64,000 nt of DNA, taken from positions 172,345-236,344 of the forward strand of contig NZ_JAMQON010000006.1 of NCBI RefSeq assembly GCF_031624395.1, read 5' to 3'. The first letter of the stretch is position 1. Each line of letters starts with the position of its first letter. A program made the translations under genes and the position numbers. The notes beneath the pieces were generated by a model, which was not told the origin of the DNA, made no database searches, and worked only from the letters and a program-made list of their open reading frames with translations. Below, piece by piece: positions 52,734 to 62,216 of the stretch. This stretch comes from Halomicroarcula saliterrae. GTDB taxonomy: Archaea; Halobacteriota; Halobacteria; Halobacteriales; Haloarculaceae.

Positions 52734-53522
52734 CTACCGCGCGCTGCCGTCCCCGTCGGTCGCGACCGGCTGCTGGGTCGCCGTGAGCGTCGCCTCGAAG
52801 GAACGGACCGGCGACGACGCGTCGGCGGCGAGCGCGCGCTGCTTCTCGACCTCGGCGGCGATGGCGTCGGTCACGCCGGGGTGGTCGAGCAGCGGGTCCG
52901 CGTACTCGATACCGCCGCGAGCGAGTTCGAGCGCGGCCGGAATCCGTCGTTCGGTCGCCTCGCTCCGGCCCAGAAACAGCGGGACGGCGACGGCCCGGTC
53001 CGTCGGAACGTTGTAGCGGACACACTCGACGGCCGGGTTCTGGAGGAGGTAACACGTACGCACCGCCTCGTAGCCCGACTGCTCGCGCAGGCGCGTCGCG
53101 TGGTAGTCAGTCGTCTGTTGCTGGTACGGTTTCGAGCTGCTGCCGAAGCCGACGAGCACCAGCGACGCGTCCGAGCCGGGCGCTAACTGCTCCCTGCCTC
53201 GCTCGGCCAACACGTCCGTTATCGCCGGGCTCTGGCCCAGCGGCTCGCAGTAGCGGACGGTCCCGGGAACGTACGAGAGCGCGGCCGGAACCTCGGTCGT
53301 CGTATCGTGGGTGTGTGCCGCACACATCGGGACAGCGTACACCGTGTCGGCCGGAATCGCCTCGAAGGTGTCGCGAAGCTCCCGGACGGGCTCGGTCTCG
53401 TACGTCGCGACCGCGACGGACTCGACGTCGGTGCGTGCCCGGAGCCGCTGGGCGTGCGTCTCTGCCAGTGCCTCGAACCCCTCGGCGTCGCGACCGACGA
53501 GCAGTATCGATTCAGTTGTCAT
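52734..53522 (-). CDS. cbiX: CbiX-type sirohydrochlorin cobaltochelatase
   Basis: 262 aa with two related chelatase halves. VGRDAEGFEALAETHAQRLR starts the first, VYAVPMCAAHTHDTTTEVPAAL carries candidate metal-binding His, and LVGFGSSSKPYQQQTTDYHATRLRE starts the second. CbiX inserts cobalt into sirohydrochlorin early in anaerobic cobalamin synthesis. Its place next to cbiE, cbiC and cobN supports this. Whether it is the main chelatase or an accessory form is uncertain. Confidence 0.78.
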   Translation of the reverse strand: MTTESILLVGRDAEGFEALAETHAQRLRARTDVESVAVATYETEPVRELRDTFEAIPADTVYAVPMCAAHTHDTTTEVPAALSYVPGTVRYCEPLGQSPAITDVLAERGREQLAPGSDASLVLVGFGSSSKPYQQQTTDYHATRLREQSGYEAVRTCYLLQNPAVECVRYNVPTDRAVAVPLFLGRSEATERRIPAALELARGGIEYADPLLDHPGVTDAIAAEVEKQRALAADASSPVRSFEATLTATQQPVATDGDGSAR

Positions 53523-53680
53523 GCCGCCGTGAAGTACAATCTCATTTGTTCTACCCCAACTATTCTTGGGCTAGACGATGGAGGGGTCCGTAAAATAGGT
53601 TGTGGTCAGTTCGCCAGGCAGCGGTGTGAAACGAGCGGCCCGGGCGAGCCCGTCCCGACGGGCGGCGTCACCGGGAGTCG

Positions 53681-54457
53681 CTACTGCCGCGGTGTCGGTG
53701 CTCTGACGGCCAGGACAGAGAGGTCCGAGAACGGCGTGTCCTCGCGGCCGTCGCCACCCGCCGTCTCGGCGAGTTCGCCCAGCGTGGTCCGCGTACTGGC
53801 CTCGTCGTCGTGTGTCAGCCGTTCCAGGACGAGCGCGGTCAGGTCGGGGGACGCGCCGGCATCGACCAGCGTCTCGGCGATGTCGCCGGGCATCCAGTCG
53901 AAGGGACGCGGGAGCACGAGCAGGTGGCGCCGGCCGACGCTGTCGCGGAGCCGTTCGAGGTCCGCCCCGACGTCACCGCTCTTGTGCAGCGTCACGAACT
54001 CGGTGTCCTCCATGGGCGTCCGCGCCCGGCTGGCTGCCACCTGCAGCGAGGAGATGCCGGGGGTCACCCGAACCGGCGCGTCGACCGCCCGCTGGACCTT
54101 GCCGAGGAACTGGTATCCGGAGTGGTTCGGGTCGCCCATCAGGACCGCTGTGCCGGTCGCGCCGCTCGCGACGCGGTCGCCGAACGCCGCGAGCGCCTCG
54201 CCCTCGTCGCGGTAGCCACAGGTCAGCAACTCCGCGTCGGTCTCCTCGCGGACGAAGTCGACGACGGTCTCGAACCCCACCACCACGTCGGCCGCCCGAA
54301 TCGCCCGCCGCCCCCTCGGTGTCAGGTACTCCGGGTTCCCCGGGCCGATACCGACAGCGGAGACGTGGTCGACGTCCGAATCGAGCGCCGGTTCGGGGGC
54401 CGACGCGGCGAGCGTCGCCGGGTCCGGCCCCGCGTCGAGGTCGTAGTCGTCGCTCAT
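53681..54457 (-). CDS. cbiE: Cobalt-precorrin-7 (C5)-methyltransferase
   Basis: 258 aa tetrapyrrole methylase. After an acidic N-terminal extension of about 30 residues comes GIGPGNPEYLTPRGRRAI (36 onward), then GFETVVDF, TGTAVLMGDPNHSGYQFLGK and TPGISSLQVAASRA, the SAM-binding pattern of CbiE/CobL-N. It methylates C5 of the corrin ring. No fused CbiT domain is present. Overlaps cbiC by four bases. Confidence 0.88.
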   Translation of the reverse strand: MSDDYDLDAGPDPATLAASAPEPALDSDVDHVSAVGIGPGNPEYLTPRGRRAIRAADVVVGFETVVDFVREETDAELLTCGYRDEGEALAAFGDRVASGATGTAVLMGDPNHSGYQFLGKVQRAVDAPVRVTPGISSLQVAASRARTPMEDTEFVTLHKSGDVGADLERLRDSVGRRHLLVLPRPFDWMPGDIAETLVDAGASPDLTALVLERLTHDDEASTRTTLGELAETAGGDGREDTPFSDLSVLAVRAPTPRQ

Positions 54458-55188
54458 CGCTCGCTCGCCACCGGGGCGTCCGTATCGAGCGGGAGGTCGC
54501 CGTCTCTGGCGTCGCTCGCGACGTGGACGAGTTCGTTCGTCAGTCCGGCGGCGACACCGCTCCCGCCGCGGCGACCGACGGTCGTGATAGCGGGGACGCC
54601 GTGTTCGTCGGCGACTTCGCGGACGCGCTCGCGGCTCTCGGCCGCCTTGACGAAGCCGACCGGCGTGGCCACGACGACCGCGGGCCGGGTGCCGCTCTCG
54701 ATGCAGTCCGCGAGCGCGAGAGCGGCGGTCGGCGCGTTTCCGACGACGGCCACGCTCCCCTCGTAGACGCCCTGTCGGTCGAGTTCGAGCACCGAGGCGG
54801 CGGTGCGTGTCATCCCCGTCTCCGCGGCGAGCGCCGCGCCGTTGCCGATGGCCTTCCGGACCGGGCAGCTGTGGCCGCGGCCGGTGATACCCGACTTGAC
54901 CATCGTGATGTCGGTGACGACCGGCTGTTCGTCCAGTACGGCTCGCGCGCCGGCGCGGACCACCTCGGATTCGTCCGCGCCCGAAAAGCGCACCAGATAC
55001 TGGAACTCGGGGTCGCCGGTGGCGTGGACGGCCTTCTGACGGATGCGGTCCCCCAGCGTCTCGTCGGGGACGAGCTCGCGCACGCGGTCCATGCTGGTCT
55101 CGGCGATCTCCATTGCGTCGCCCGTCGTCGCGCCGAGGTCGGCGTACGCCTCGAAGTCACTCGTGTCCCGGCCGTCGTCAGTCGTCAT
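54454..55188 (-). CDS. cbiC: Cobalt-precorrin-8 methylmutase
   Basis: 244 aa. The substrate-binding and catalytic block QKAVHATGDPEF carries His55, followed by TDITMVKSGIT, SVAVVGNAPTAALAL and ATPVGFVKAAESRE, all diagnostic of CbiC/CobH. It moves the C11 methyl to C12 to give cobyrinate. It overlaps cobN and cbiE, so the three are one operon. Confidence 0.92.
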   Translation of the reverse strand: MTTDDGRDTSDFEAYADLGATTGDAMEIAETSMDRVRELVPDETLGDRIRQKAVHATGDPEFQYLVRFSGADESEVVRAGARAVLDEQPVVTDITMVKSGITGRGHSCPVRKAIGNGAALAAETGMTRTAASVLELDRQGVYEGSVAVVGNAPTAALALADCIESGTRPAVVVATPVGFVKAAESRERVREVADEHGVPAITTVGRRGGSGVAAGLTNELVHVASDARDGDLPLDTDAPVASER

Positions 55189-58100
55189 CGCTCGTCACCT
55201 CCGGAGCGTCGGCGGCGCCGGCACGGGCTTCGAGGTCGCCGTCGACGGTCAGGTTCACGTCCCGCAGCCGCTCTGCCGTCTCGTCGTCGGCGTCCCAGAG
55301 CCCGCGGTCGATAGCTTCGAGCAGCGTCTCGGTGATGCTCTCCAGCGCCCACGGGTTCACGTCCCGCAGCCACTCCTGACGGTCCGCGTCGAGGGCGTAC
55401 TTCTCGGCCACGTCGGTCCAGAGGGTGTCGCTGACGACGCCCGTCGTCGCGTCCCAGCCCAGCACCACGTCGACCGTCGTCGAGAGGTCGCCGGCCCCCT
55501 TGTAGTCGTGTTCTTCCATCGAATCGAGCCAGCTCGGGTTGAGGACGCGGGCCCGCATCGCCTTCCGGACCTTCTCCTCGTTCGTGTAGACGGCCACGTC
55601 GTCCGGGTCCGACGAGTCGCCGACGTACGATGCGGGTTCGGTCCCCGATATCTCGGAGACGGCGCTGATGAAGCCGCCGTGGAACGCGTACCAGTCGGAG
55701 CTGTCGAACTCGTCCTGTTCGGCGGTGTCCTCGATTTTGACGGTGGCTTCCACGCTCCCGAGCCGGCGCTCGAAGGACGCGTGGGCCTCGCTAACCGTGC
55801 CGCGCGAGCCCATCGCGTAGCCGCCCCACTGGACGTACACCTCGGCGAGGTCGGAGCGGTCCTCCCAGTTGCCCTCGTCGACGGCCTTGTTCGTCCCCGC
55901 GCCGTAACCGCCGGGTCGGGTCGTGAACACGCGGGCTTTCGCCGCGCTCTCGGCGTCGCTCTCGTCCATCCCGTCCGCGACGAGGTCCTCGGTCTCTTCC
56001 TCGACGTGTTTCTTCACGTAGTTCATCTCGTGGGGTTCGTCGAGCGCGGCGACGGCCTCGACCGCGTCGTGGACGACGCTCGCCGCCGCCGGGAAGGCGT
56101 CCCGGAAGAGCCCGGAGACGCGCGTCGTCACGTCTATTCGGGGGCGAGCGAGTTCGTCCAGCGGAATCGGCTCGACGTCCTCGACGCGACCCGCGTCGCT
56201 CCACACCGGTTCGACGCCCATCAGCGCGAGCACCTGAGCAATGGTCTCGCCGCGTGTGCGGACCGTCGGTGTGCCCCAGACGACGACGCCGATCTCCTCG
56301 GGGTAGCTGCCGTCTGCCTGCGTGTGCCGCTCCAGTACGCCCTCGGCGACCTCGCTGCCCACGTCCGACGCAGTCTTGGCCGGGACCTTCCGCGGGTCCA
56401 GCGTGTAGAAGTTCCGGGCCGTCGGGAGCAGGTCGACGCCTCCTCGGGTGGGGGCGCCGGAGCCGCCCGGCGGGACGTACTCGCCGGCGAGCGCGTCCGC
56501 AGTACGGGGAATCTCGTCGGCCGCGCCGGCGACTCTCGGGGCGGCCTCCTCGCAGATGTAGGCGAGCGCCTCGCGCAGTTGGTCGTGTGCACCCGATTTC
56601 GCCCGGGCGTCCCCGAGCGGGTCGATGTCCACGACGAGGAGGTTCATGTTGACCTCCGAGTCGCCGTCTTCGAGTTCGCTCTCCGGCACGTCGAACTCGT
56701 GCTCGGCGAGCGTCTCGACCAGGTCGAGGCTCGTCTCGTGGACGCGGTCGGCGGCCTCGGCGTAGGTCATCCCGAGCGCGTCGTCGTACTCGCCCGGCGC
56801 GTTCCGGAGCGTGTCGTAGTCCACCCCCAGGACGCCGGCGACGCTCTCACGCAGCGAGGGCGCGCCGGGGTTCTCCAGCCGGGTGAGCGCCACGAGGTAA
56901 TCGACCAGTCGGTCGTCGGCCGGCGGCTCGCCCATCGTGTGCAGCCCCTTCCGAATCTGGGTCGTCTTCACGTCGGTGAGATACTCGTGGACGCGCGCTA
57001 CGAGCGTGTCGATGGCGACCTCGTCGCCCGCCACCTCGCCCTCGGCGAGCGTGCTCCCCGCTTCCGCCGGACCGCGCACGTCGGCTTGCTCCGATATTTC
57101 GCCCGCGACCCCGAGTTCGACGGCGAGGTCCAGCTCGTCGACGACCTCGCGGATGCGCCGTTCGAGCTGTTCGCCGTCGTCGGTGCGAGCGTCCTCCATC
57201 CCGGCCTCCCGGTAGCGGTCGGCCAGCTCTTCGAGGTCCGCGAGGTCGTCGTACGTCCCGGCGTTGGCCATCACCGGCGTCAGGTAGTCCACGATAGCGG
57301 CGTAGGACCGCCGCTTGGCCTGGGTTCCCTCGCCGGGGTTGTTGACGATGTACGGGTAAACGTTCGGGACGTCGTCGACGAGCTGGTCCGGCGCGCTCTC
57401 GCCGTCGAGACCGACGGTCTTGCCGGGGAGCCACTCCAGACTGCCGTGGGTTCCCAGATGGACCACCGCGTCGGCCCCGTAGGAGTTGCGGAGCCAGCGG
57501 TAGAAGGCGACGTAGTCGTGGGGCGGCTGGAGGTCCGAATCGTGGTACACCTTCGATGGGTCCATCCCGAAGCCGCGCGGGGGCTGGACGGTGACGAGCA
57601 CGTTGCCGAACTCGACGCCGGGGATGGCGAAGGGTCGGTCGGGCGGGTCCCCCCACTCGTCGACGACGTTCTCGCGGAAACCCGGATCGAGCGCGTCGAA
57701 CCACTCGCCGTACTGGGCCGGCGACACCGTATCGACGCTCAGTTCGCGCACGTCCTCGGGCGCGACCCAGCGGTCCTCCAGCGTGAGCTGGTCGGTCAGC
57801 CGTTCGACCAGCGACTGGCCGCTGTCGGGCATCGTCGGTCCCGTCTCGTAGCCGCGAGCGGCCAGTTCTTCCAGCAGGTTCACCGTGCTCTCGGGCGAGT
57901 CCAGCCCGAACGCGGTGCCGATGCCGTCGTCGCTGGGCGGGTAGTTGTGCAGGACCACCGCGACCCGCTTCTGGTCGTTGGGCGTGTACCGGAGCCGCGC
58001 CCAGTTGACGGCCAGCCGGGCCGCGTGGTCGACGCGGTCGTCGATGGGGAAGTGCTGTTTCGGGGCGCTCCCGATGCCGGCGGTGTCCTCCGTGCGCTCC

Positions 58101-59065
58101 TTCCCCGAGATGGGGTGGGTGATGACGTTGCCGTCGAACTCCGGCAGCGCCACGGAGAGAGCGAGCTCGAACCCCATGACGCCGGTGTCACTGGCGTCGT
58201 ATCTGGAGCGCGAACGCATCGTCGTCACGGTCTGGACGACCGGCACGCCCAGTCTGTCGAGGAACACGTCCTCGGCGCTCTGGCCTTCGTCGTCGGCCTC
58301 GCGGCCCCGCTCGTCCATCGACAGCGAGAACATGAACGACGAGCAGACGGCGTCGACCACCGGGTCGCCGTCCGCGTCGAGGAGCCACTCCTCGGTCACT
58401 CGCTCGGCGTTCCACTGGTCCTCGGCGTCAGTCGCGGGCTCGCAGAATACCGGGAGCGCGTTCGCCCCCTGTGCCTCGATGGCTCGGACCTGTGCATCGA
58501 CGTAGCGGGTGTTCTCGTGGGTCCAGTGGGACTCGTAGAACCAGACCGCGACCGTGGGTTTCGCGGGGTCGAACGTCGCCACCAGCTCCTCGTAGCTCGC
58601 GGCCGGGTGGTCGGGGTGGTACACCCCCTCGGTCGGGAGCGCGACGGGGTCGTCGAAAGCGGGGTCGGCGTCGCCGTACTGGCTCACCAGGTAGCGCAGG
58701 CAGTTGGCGACGTTGCTCGCGCCGCCTCTCTCCAGATAGTCGTAGACGGTCTCGCGGTGGCTGTCTGGGACCGACGTGTCCTCGTAGGCGAAGGCGTCAC
58801 CGGTAGCCTTCACGACGAGCGGGACGCCGGCCTCGCGGAAGCGGGAAACGGCCCGCTCGTAGCCGGGCATGCTGTCCTCGGCCCCGTGGAGCCAGAGGAC
58901 GACGGCGGTCGCGTCTGTCAGTTCCTCGACGAACGACTCGACTGCGGGTTCGTCGTCGAGGTCGCTCTCCGAGCGCACGACGAGGTCGCTCTCGACCTCG
59001 CCGGCGGCCCGCTGGACCGCCCCGAGTTCGTTCTCCGTCGCGGTGTAGAGTCCGAGCTGTGGCAT
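55178..59065 (-). CDS. cobN: Cobaltochelatase large subunit CobN
   Basis: 1295 aa, the normal length for CobN/BchH-type subunits. Recognisable blocks are SYEELVATFDPAKPTVAVWFYESHW near the N-terminal third, GNVLVTVQPPRGFGMDPSKVYHDSDLQPPHDYVAFYRWL and AVVHLGTHGSLEWLPGKTVGL in the middle, and KVRKAMRARVLNPSWLDSM and ESITETLLEAI near the end. It binds the corrinoid and inserts cobalt with an ATP-driven partner, here the divergent ChlI/ChlD-like gene. First gene of the cobN-cbiC-cbiE operon. Confidence 0.95.
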   Translation of the reverse strand: MPQLGLYTATENELGAVQRAAGEVESDLVVRSESDLDDEPAVESFVEELTDATAVVLWLHGAEDSMPGYERAVSRFREAGVPLVVKATGDAFAYEDTSVPDSHRETVYDYLERGGASNVANCLRYLVSQYGDADPAFDDPVALPTEGVYHPDHPAASYEELVATFDPAKPTVAVWFYESHWTHENTRYVDAQVRAIEAQGANALPVFCEPATDAEDQWNAERVTEEWLLDADGDPVVDAVCSSFMFSLSMDERGREADDEGQSAEDVFLDRLGVPVVQTVTTMRSRSRYDASDTGVMGFELALSVALPEFDGNVITHPISGKERTEDTAGIGSAPKQHFPIDDRVDHAARLAVNWARLRYTPNDQKRVAVVLHNYPPSDDGIGTAFGLDSPESTVNLLEELAARGYETGPTMPDSGQSLVERLTDQLTLEDRWVAPEDVRELSVDTVSPAQYGEWFDALDPGFRENVVDEWGDPPDRPFAIPGVEFGNVLVTVQPPRGFGMDPSKVYHDSDLQPPHDYVAFYRWLRNSYGADAVVHLGTHGSLEWLPGKTVGLDGESAPDQLVDDVPNVYPYIVNNPGEGTQAKRRSYAAIVDYLTPVMANAGTYDDLADLEELADRYREAGMEDARTDDGEQLERRIREVVDELDLAVELGVAGEISEQADVRGPAEAGSTLAEGEVAGDEVAIDTLVARVHEYLTDVKTTQIRKGLHTMGEPPADDRLVDYLVALTRLENPGAPSLRESVAGVLGVDYDTLRNAPGEYDDALGMTYAEAADRVHETSLDLVETLAEHEFDVPESELEDGDSEVNMNLLVVDIDPLGDARAKSGAHDQLREALAYICEEAAPRVAGAADEIPRTADALAGEYVPPGGSGAPTRGGVDLLPTARNFYTLDPRKVPAKTASDVGSEVAEGVLERHTQADGSYPEEIGVVVWGTPTVRTRGETIAQVLALMGVEPVWSDAGRVEDVEPIPLDELARPRIDVTTRVSGLFRDAFPAAASVVHDAVEAVAALDEPHEMNYVKKHVEEETEDLVADGMDESDAESAAKARVFTTRPGGYGAGTNKAVDEGNWEDRSDLAEVYVQWGGYAMGSRGTVSEAHASFERRLGSVEATVKIEDTAEQDEFDSSDWYAFHGGFISAVSEISGTEPASYVGDSSDPDDVAVYTNEEKVRKAMRARVLNPSWLDSMEEHDYKGAGDLSTTVDVVLGWDATTGVVSDTLWTDVAEKYALDADRQEWLRDVNPWALESITETLLEAIDRGLWDADDETAERLRDVNLTVDGDLEARAGAADAPEVTSDDD

Positions 59066-59100
59066 AAGGTTATTAAAACTCCGTTGTGGTTAGTACAAGT
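59066..59100. promoter_or_regulatory. Divergent cobN/chelatase promoter region
   Basis: Only 35 bp separate the two start codons. A TATA-like ttattaaaa near 59070-59078 is correctly placed for a leaderless transcript starting at the chelatase ATG. The rightward 25 bases form the shared element described at 59076-59100. The cobN promoter must overlap or lie in the neighbour's coding sequence. Confidence 0.6.
59076..59100 (+). promoter_or_regulatory. Putative cobalt-regulon operator, copy 1
   Basis: AAACT-N3-TTGT-N6-TACAAGT, ending at the base before the ATG. It contains the palindromic core TTGT-N7-ACAA. The same pattern with identical spacing occurs before cbtB at 61284-61308. It covers the region between TATA box and transcription start, where a repressor would act. 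Confidence 0.55.
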
Positions 59101-61227
59101 ATGGTTGTTTTCGCTGCGGACAAAAAGGCTTCGCAGGCCACCTTCGAGTCGGTGGTCGGCCAGCGGGACCTGAAAGACGGGCTGCTCGCCGTGGCGGCCG
59201 ACGACGGACTCGACGGGCTGTTGATTCGCGGCGAGAAGGGGACGGCGAAGTCCACGACGGTCCGGGCGCTCGCCGACCTGCTGCCCGAGCAGCGCGCCGT
59301 CGCGGACTGCCCGTACAGCTGTCCGCCGGCAGCGCCCGGTCGGCAGTGTTCGGACTGCCGGGAGCGCGAGGAGCTGCCGGTAGAGGAGCGGCGACCGCCG
59401 GTCGTGACGCTGCCACTGGGCGCGACGCGGGACCGACTCGTCGGCACGCTGTCGGTCGCGGACGCCCTCGCCGGCGAGGCCGAGTTCGACCCCGGCCTGC
59501 TCGCGCGGGCCAACCGGGGCATCCTCTACGTCGACGAGGTGAACCTCCTCGACGACCACCTCGTCGACGTGCTGCTGGACGCCGCAGCCAGCGGCGTCAA
59601 CCGCGTGGAACGGGACGGCGTCACCGTCTCCCACCCTGCGGCGTTCACGCTCGTCGGGACGATGAACCCCGAGGAAGGCGACTTGCGGCCACAGCTCCGG
59701 GACCGCTTTGCCCTCCAGACCGAGGTGACCGCCTGCGAGGACATCGAGGACCGCGTGGCCATCATCGACAGGGCGCTGGGCGACGGGGCGGGAGCCACGG
59801 ACGATGGGGGTGAGACGGACCGCTCGCCCGGTGAGCGACTGACCACTGCGCGCGAGCTACTCGCCGACGTGGCGCTCTCCCAGGCGTTCCGCGAGCGGAT
59901 TGCCACCCTCTGTCGGGACGCACAGATCGACGGCCACCGGGGCGACATCGCGACCGCCCGCGCCGCCAGAACCTTCGCGGCGCTCGACGGTCGGACCACG
60001 GTGCTGGAGCCCGATATCGAACGCGCCGCCGAGTTCGCACTGCCGCACCGACTCGCGTCCGAGCCGTTCGCGGCGCCGCCCGACATCGACGACGTGCTCG
60101 ACGACCAGTTCGGGGACGGGAGCGACGACGAAGCGAGCGGAGAGCCCGACGGTGAGCCGGAGGCCAGTGAGAGTCCGTCGGACGACGACGGCGAGCGGGA
60201 AGAGAGCCCACCGGAGGACGAGCGCAGTGAGGGGGACGAAGCCAGCGACGCCGAGACTGACGGGGAGGCCCCGGGCCAGACACCGGCCGGGGACGGGTCG
60301 GACGGTGGCGTGGAGGGCGGCGACCCCAGTGGCTCGTCGGCCCCGGCCGACGCCGGACAGGACGGGGGTAATGAACCCGGTGAGGGCGGCGACGACGCGT
60401 CCGATGCGGGCGCCGACGGCTCCGAGACGGACGAGGCGACACCCTTGCTCCCGGGCCAGTCCCCAAGCGGCGTCGGCGAAAGCGCAAGTCCCGACGTGGA
60501 GCCCCCGGCGGTCGACACCGATGGCCGCGCCGCGAGCGGCCGCGCCAGCGCGACCGGCACCGACCGGGGCGCGACCGTCAGAACCGAACCGACCGACGGA
60601 GCCGGCGCGGTCGACGCGGCCGCGTCCGTCAGAGCGGCGGCGAAACGCGGGCGCGACGCAGTCGGCTCCCGTGACCTCCGGCAATCCGTCCGGAACGGGG
60701 ACGCGGGAACCCTCGTGGTGTTCGCCGTCGACGCCAGCGCGTCGATGCGGCCGGCGATGGACGCCGCCAAGGGGTGTGTGCTCGAACTGCTGAGAGACGC
60801 CTATCAGGCCCGCGACGAGGTGGCGGTCGTCACCTTCGCCGGCGACGACGCCGACGTGGTGCTCCCGCCGACTGACAGCGTGACTCTCGCCGCGCGCCAC
60901 CTGAAGGAGCTCCCGACCGGCGACCGGACGCCGCTGCCCGCCGGGCTGGCGACGGCCGCCGAGGTAGTGACCGAAGCGGCGCCCGATGCTGCCGTCGCCG
61001 TGGTCGTCACGGACGGCCGGGCGAACGCCGCCGAGGACCGCCCGGTCGCTGCGACCCGCGACGCCGCCCGCCGACTCGGCGCGGTGGCAGACCGGACCGT
61101 CGTCGTGGACGCGGGGACGGAATCGCGGGCCGCACTCACCGAGACCGTCGCCGAGGCGACCGAGGGGTCGGTCGTCCCGCTGTCGGCGCTCTCCGCCGAG
61201 CGCATCGACGCAGCGGCCCAGCAGTGA
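59101..61227 (+). CDS. ChlI-ChlD-like cobaltochelatase ATPase/VWA subunit
   Basis: 708 aa fusion. The N-terminal AAA domain has Walker A GEKGTAKST (44-52), Walker B ILYVDEVNLL and sensor FTLVGTMNPEEGDLRP. It includes a small insertion with Cys70, Cys74, Cys83 and Cys86 that could bind a metal or cluster. A very acidic, Gly/Asp/Glu-rich linker spans about 335-515. The C-terminal VWA domain has the MIDAS motif DASAS. It works with CobN as the ATP motor of cobalt insertion. ATG 59101 preferred over GTG 59086. Confidence 0.92.
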   Translation: MVVFAADKKASQATFESVVGQRDLKDGLLAVAADDGLDGLLIRGEKGTAKSTTVRALADLLPEQRAVADCPYSCPPAAPGRQCSDCREREELPVEERRPPVVTLPLGATRDRLVGTLSVADALAGEAEFDPGLLARANRGILYVDEVNLLDDHLVDVLLDAAASGVNRVERDGVTVSHPAAFTLVGTMNPEEGDLRPQLRDRFALQTEVTACEDIEDRVAIIDRALGDGAGATDDGGETDRSPGERLTTARELLADVALSQAFRERIATLCRDAQIDGHRGDIATARAARTFAALDGRTTVLEPDIERAAEFALPHRLASEPFAAPPDIDDVLDDQFGDGSDDEASGEPDGEPEASESPSDDDGEREESPPEDERSEGDEASDAETDGEAPGQTPAGDGSDGGVEGGDPSGSSAPADAGQDGGNEPGEGGDDASDAGADGSETDEATPLLPGQSPSGVGESASPDVEPPAVDTDGRAASGRASATGTDRGATVRTEPTDGAGAVDAAASVRAAAKRGRDAVGSRDLRQSVRNGDAGTLVVFAVDASASMRPAMDAAKGCVLELLRDAYQARDEVAVVTFAGDDADVVLPPTDSVTLAARHLKELPTGDRTPLPAGLATAAEVVTEAAPDAAVAVVVTDGRANAAEDRPVAATRDAARRLGAVADRTVVVDAGTESRAALTETVAEATEGSVVPLSALSAERIDAAAQQ

Positions 61228-61283
61228 GCACAGCGAGCCGCTGACGCGGCTCGTTGTCCGACGGAGTGGGTCGGAAGTTTTAC

Positions 61284-61308
61284 AAACTAACTTGTTTTAT
61301 CTACAAGT
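61284..61308 (+). promoter_or_regulatory. Putative cobalt-regulon operator, copy 2
   Basis: AAACT-N3-TTGT-N6-TACAAGT, starting just after a TATA-like gttttac and ending 9 nt before the cbtB ATG. Here the palindrome extends to ACTTGT-N7-ACAAGT. It matches the chelatase site in all fixed positions. Confidence 0.55.
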
Positions 61309-61317
61309 AGAATTTCA

Positions 61318-61506
61318 ATGCAGGCCGAGACCGACACCGTCAGCCGTCGAGTCGACATCGCGACACGCAGCCTCTCGGGCACGCAGATGGCCCTCGGGCT
61401 CGCGCTCGTGGCCGCGCTCGGGTTCACGCTCCTGTTCGTTCAGGACCCGATGGTCCACGACTCGCTACACAACTTCCGTCACGGCGCCGGCATCACCTGC
61501 CACTGA
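61318..61506 (+). CDS. cbtB: Cobalt transporter subunit CbtB
   Basis: 62 aa with one transmembrane helix (about 24-41) and a metal-binding-type tail: His47, His51, His55, Cys61, His62. This is the CbtB pattern, the small subunit of the predicted B12-regulated cobalt transporter. Its stop shares a base with the cbtA start. Confidence 0.92.
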   Translation: MQAETDTVSRRVDIATRSLSGTQMALGLALVAALGFTLLFVQDPMVHDSLHNFRHGAGITCH

Positions 61507-62216
61507 TGCCGACTGATTACCTCACTCGCGGCGCGCTCGCGGGGACCGCCGGCGGGCTCGCCTACGGCCTGTTCATGGCAACCGTCGGCAACAGCTTCAC
61601 CGCCGGGCTGGAGACGTTCGAGGCCGGTCACAGCCACGGCGGTGGTCCCGTCGTCGCCGACCTGACGACGGCGGCGGTGAGCGTCCTCGGCGGCGTCCTC
61701 TGGGGCCTGTTGTTCGGTATCGCCGTCTTCGGGATGGCGTACTACTTTCTGGAGCCCGCACTCCCCGGCAGCGGCGTGACGAAGCGACTCGCCCTGGCCG
61801 CCGCGGGCTTTCTCACCGTCTCGGGCGCTCCCTGGCTCGTCCTCCCGCCACAGCCGCCGGGCGTCGAGCAGGCGCTCCCGACGGAGACGCGCATGCTCTG
61901 GTACGGCGGGACGATGGTCGTCGGCGCGCTCGTCGCCGGCTGTTGCGGGCTGGCCTACCGCCGGACGGCCGACCGGCGAACGCCCGTCACCCTCGCCGCG
62001 ACGGCGCTCCCGCTGGCACTGCTCGCCGTGCCGGTCGCGCTCGCGCCCGGCAACCCCGTGAGCGGGCCGGTGCCCGCAGCGCTCGCAGCCGCCTACCGCT
62101 GGACCGTCGTCTTCGGCCAGCTCGGTCTGTGGGCGACCATCGCCACCGTCCACAGCTGGCTCGGCGACCCCGACCTCGCGACGGCGGAGCCGTCCTACTC
62201 GGCGACCGCTGACTGA
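61506..62216 (+). CDS. cbtA: Cobalt transporter subunit CbtA
   Basis: 236 aa with about six transmembrane helices. The N-terminal part TRGALAGTAGGLAYGLFMATVGNSF is family-typical, and an outward FEAGHSHGGG loop supplies candidate Co ligands. It forms the membrane part of the CbtAB cobalt uptake system, in keeping with the adjacent chelatase genes. Confidence 0.9.
   Translation: MPTDYLTRGALAGTAGGLAYGLFMATVGNSFTAGLETFEAGHSHGGGPVVADLTTAAVSVLGGVLWGLLFGIAVFGMAYYFLEPALPGSGVTKRLALAAAGFLTVSGAPWLVLPPQPPGVEQALPTETRMLWYGGTMVVGALVAGCCGLAYRRTADRRTPVTLAATALPLALLAVPVALAPGNPVSGPVPAALAAAYRWTVVFGQLGLWATIATVHSWLGDPDLATAEPSYSATAD

Noticed and set aside
53523..53580. A third copy of the cobalt-regulon element upstream of cbiX
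   Set aside because: ACAA-N6-TTGT is present, but with reversed half-site polarity and without the AAACT and TACAAGT parts.
55043..59173. A 1376-codon open frame antisense to cobN
   Set aside because: High-GC antisense shadow of a long acidic gene. The cobN frame has clear family blocks; the antisense translation has none.
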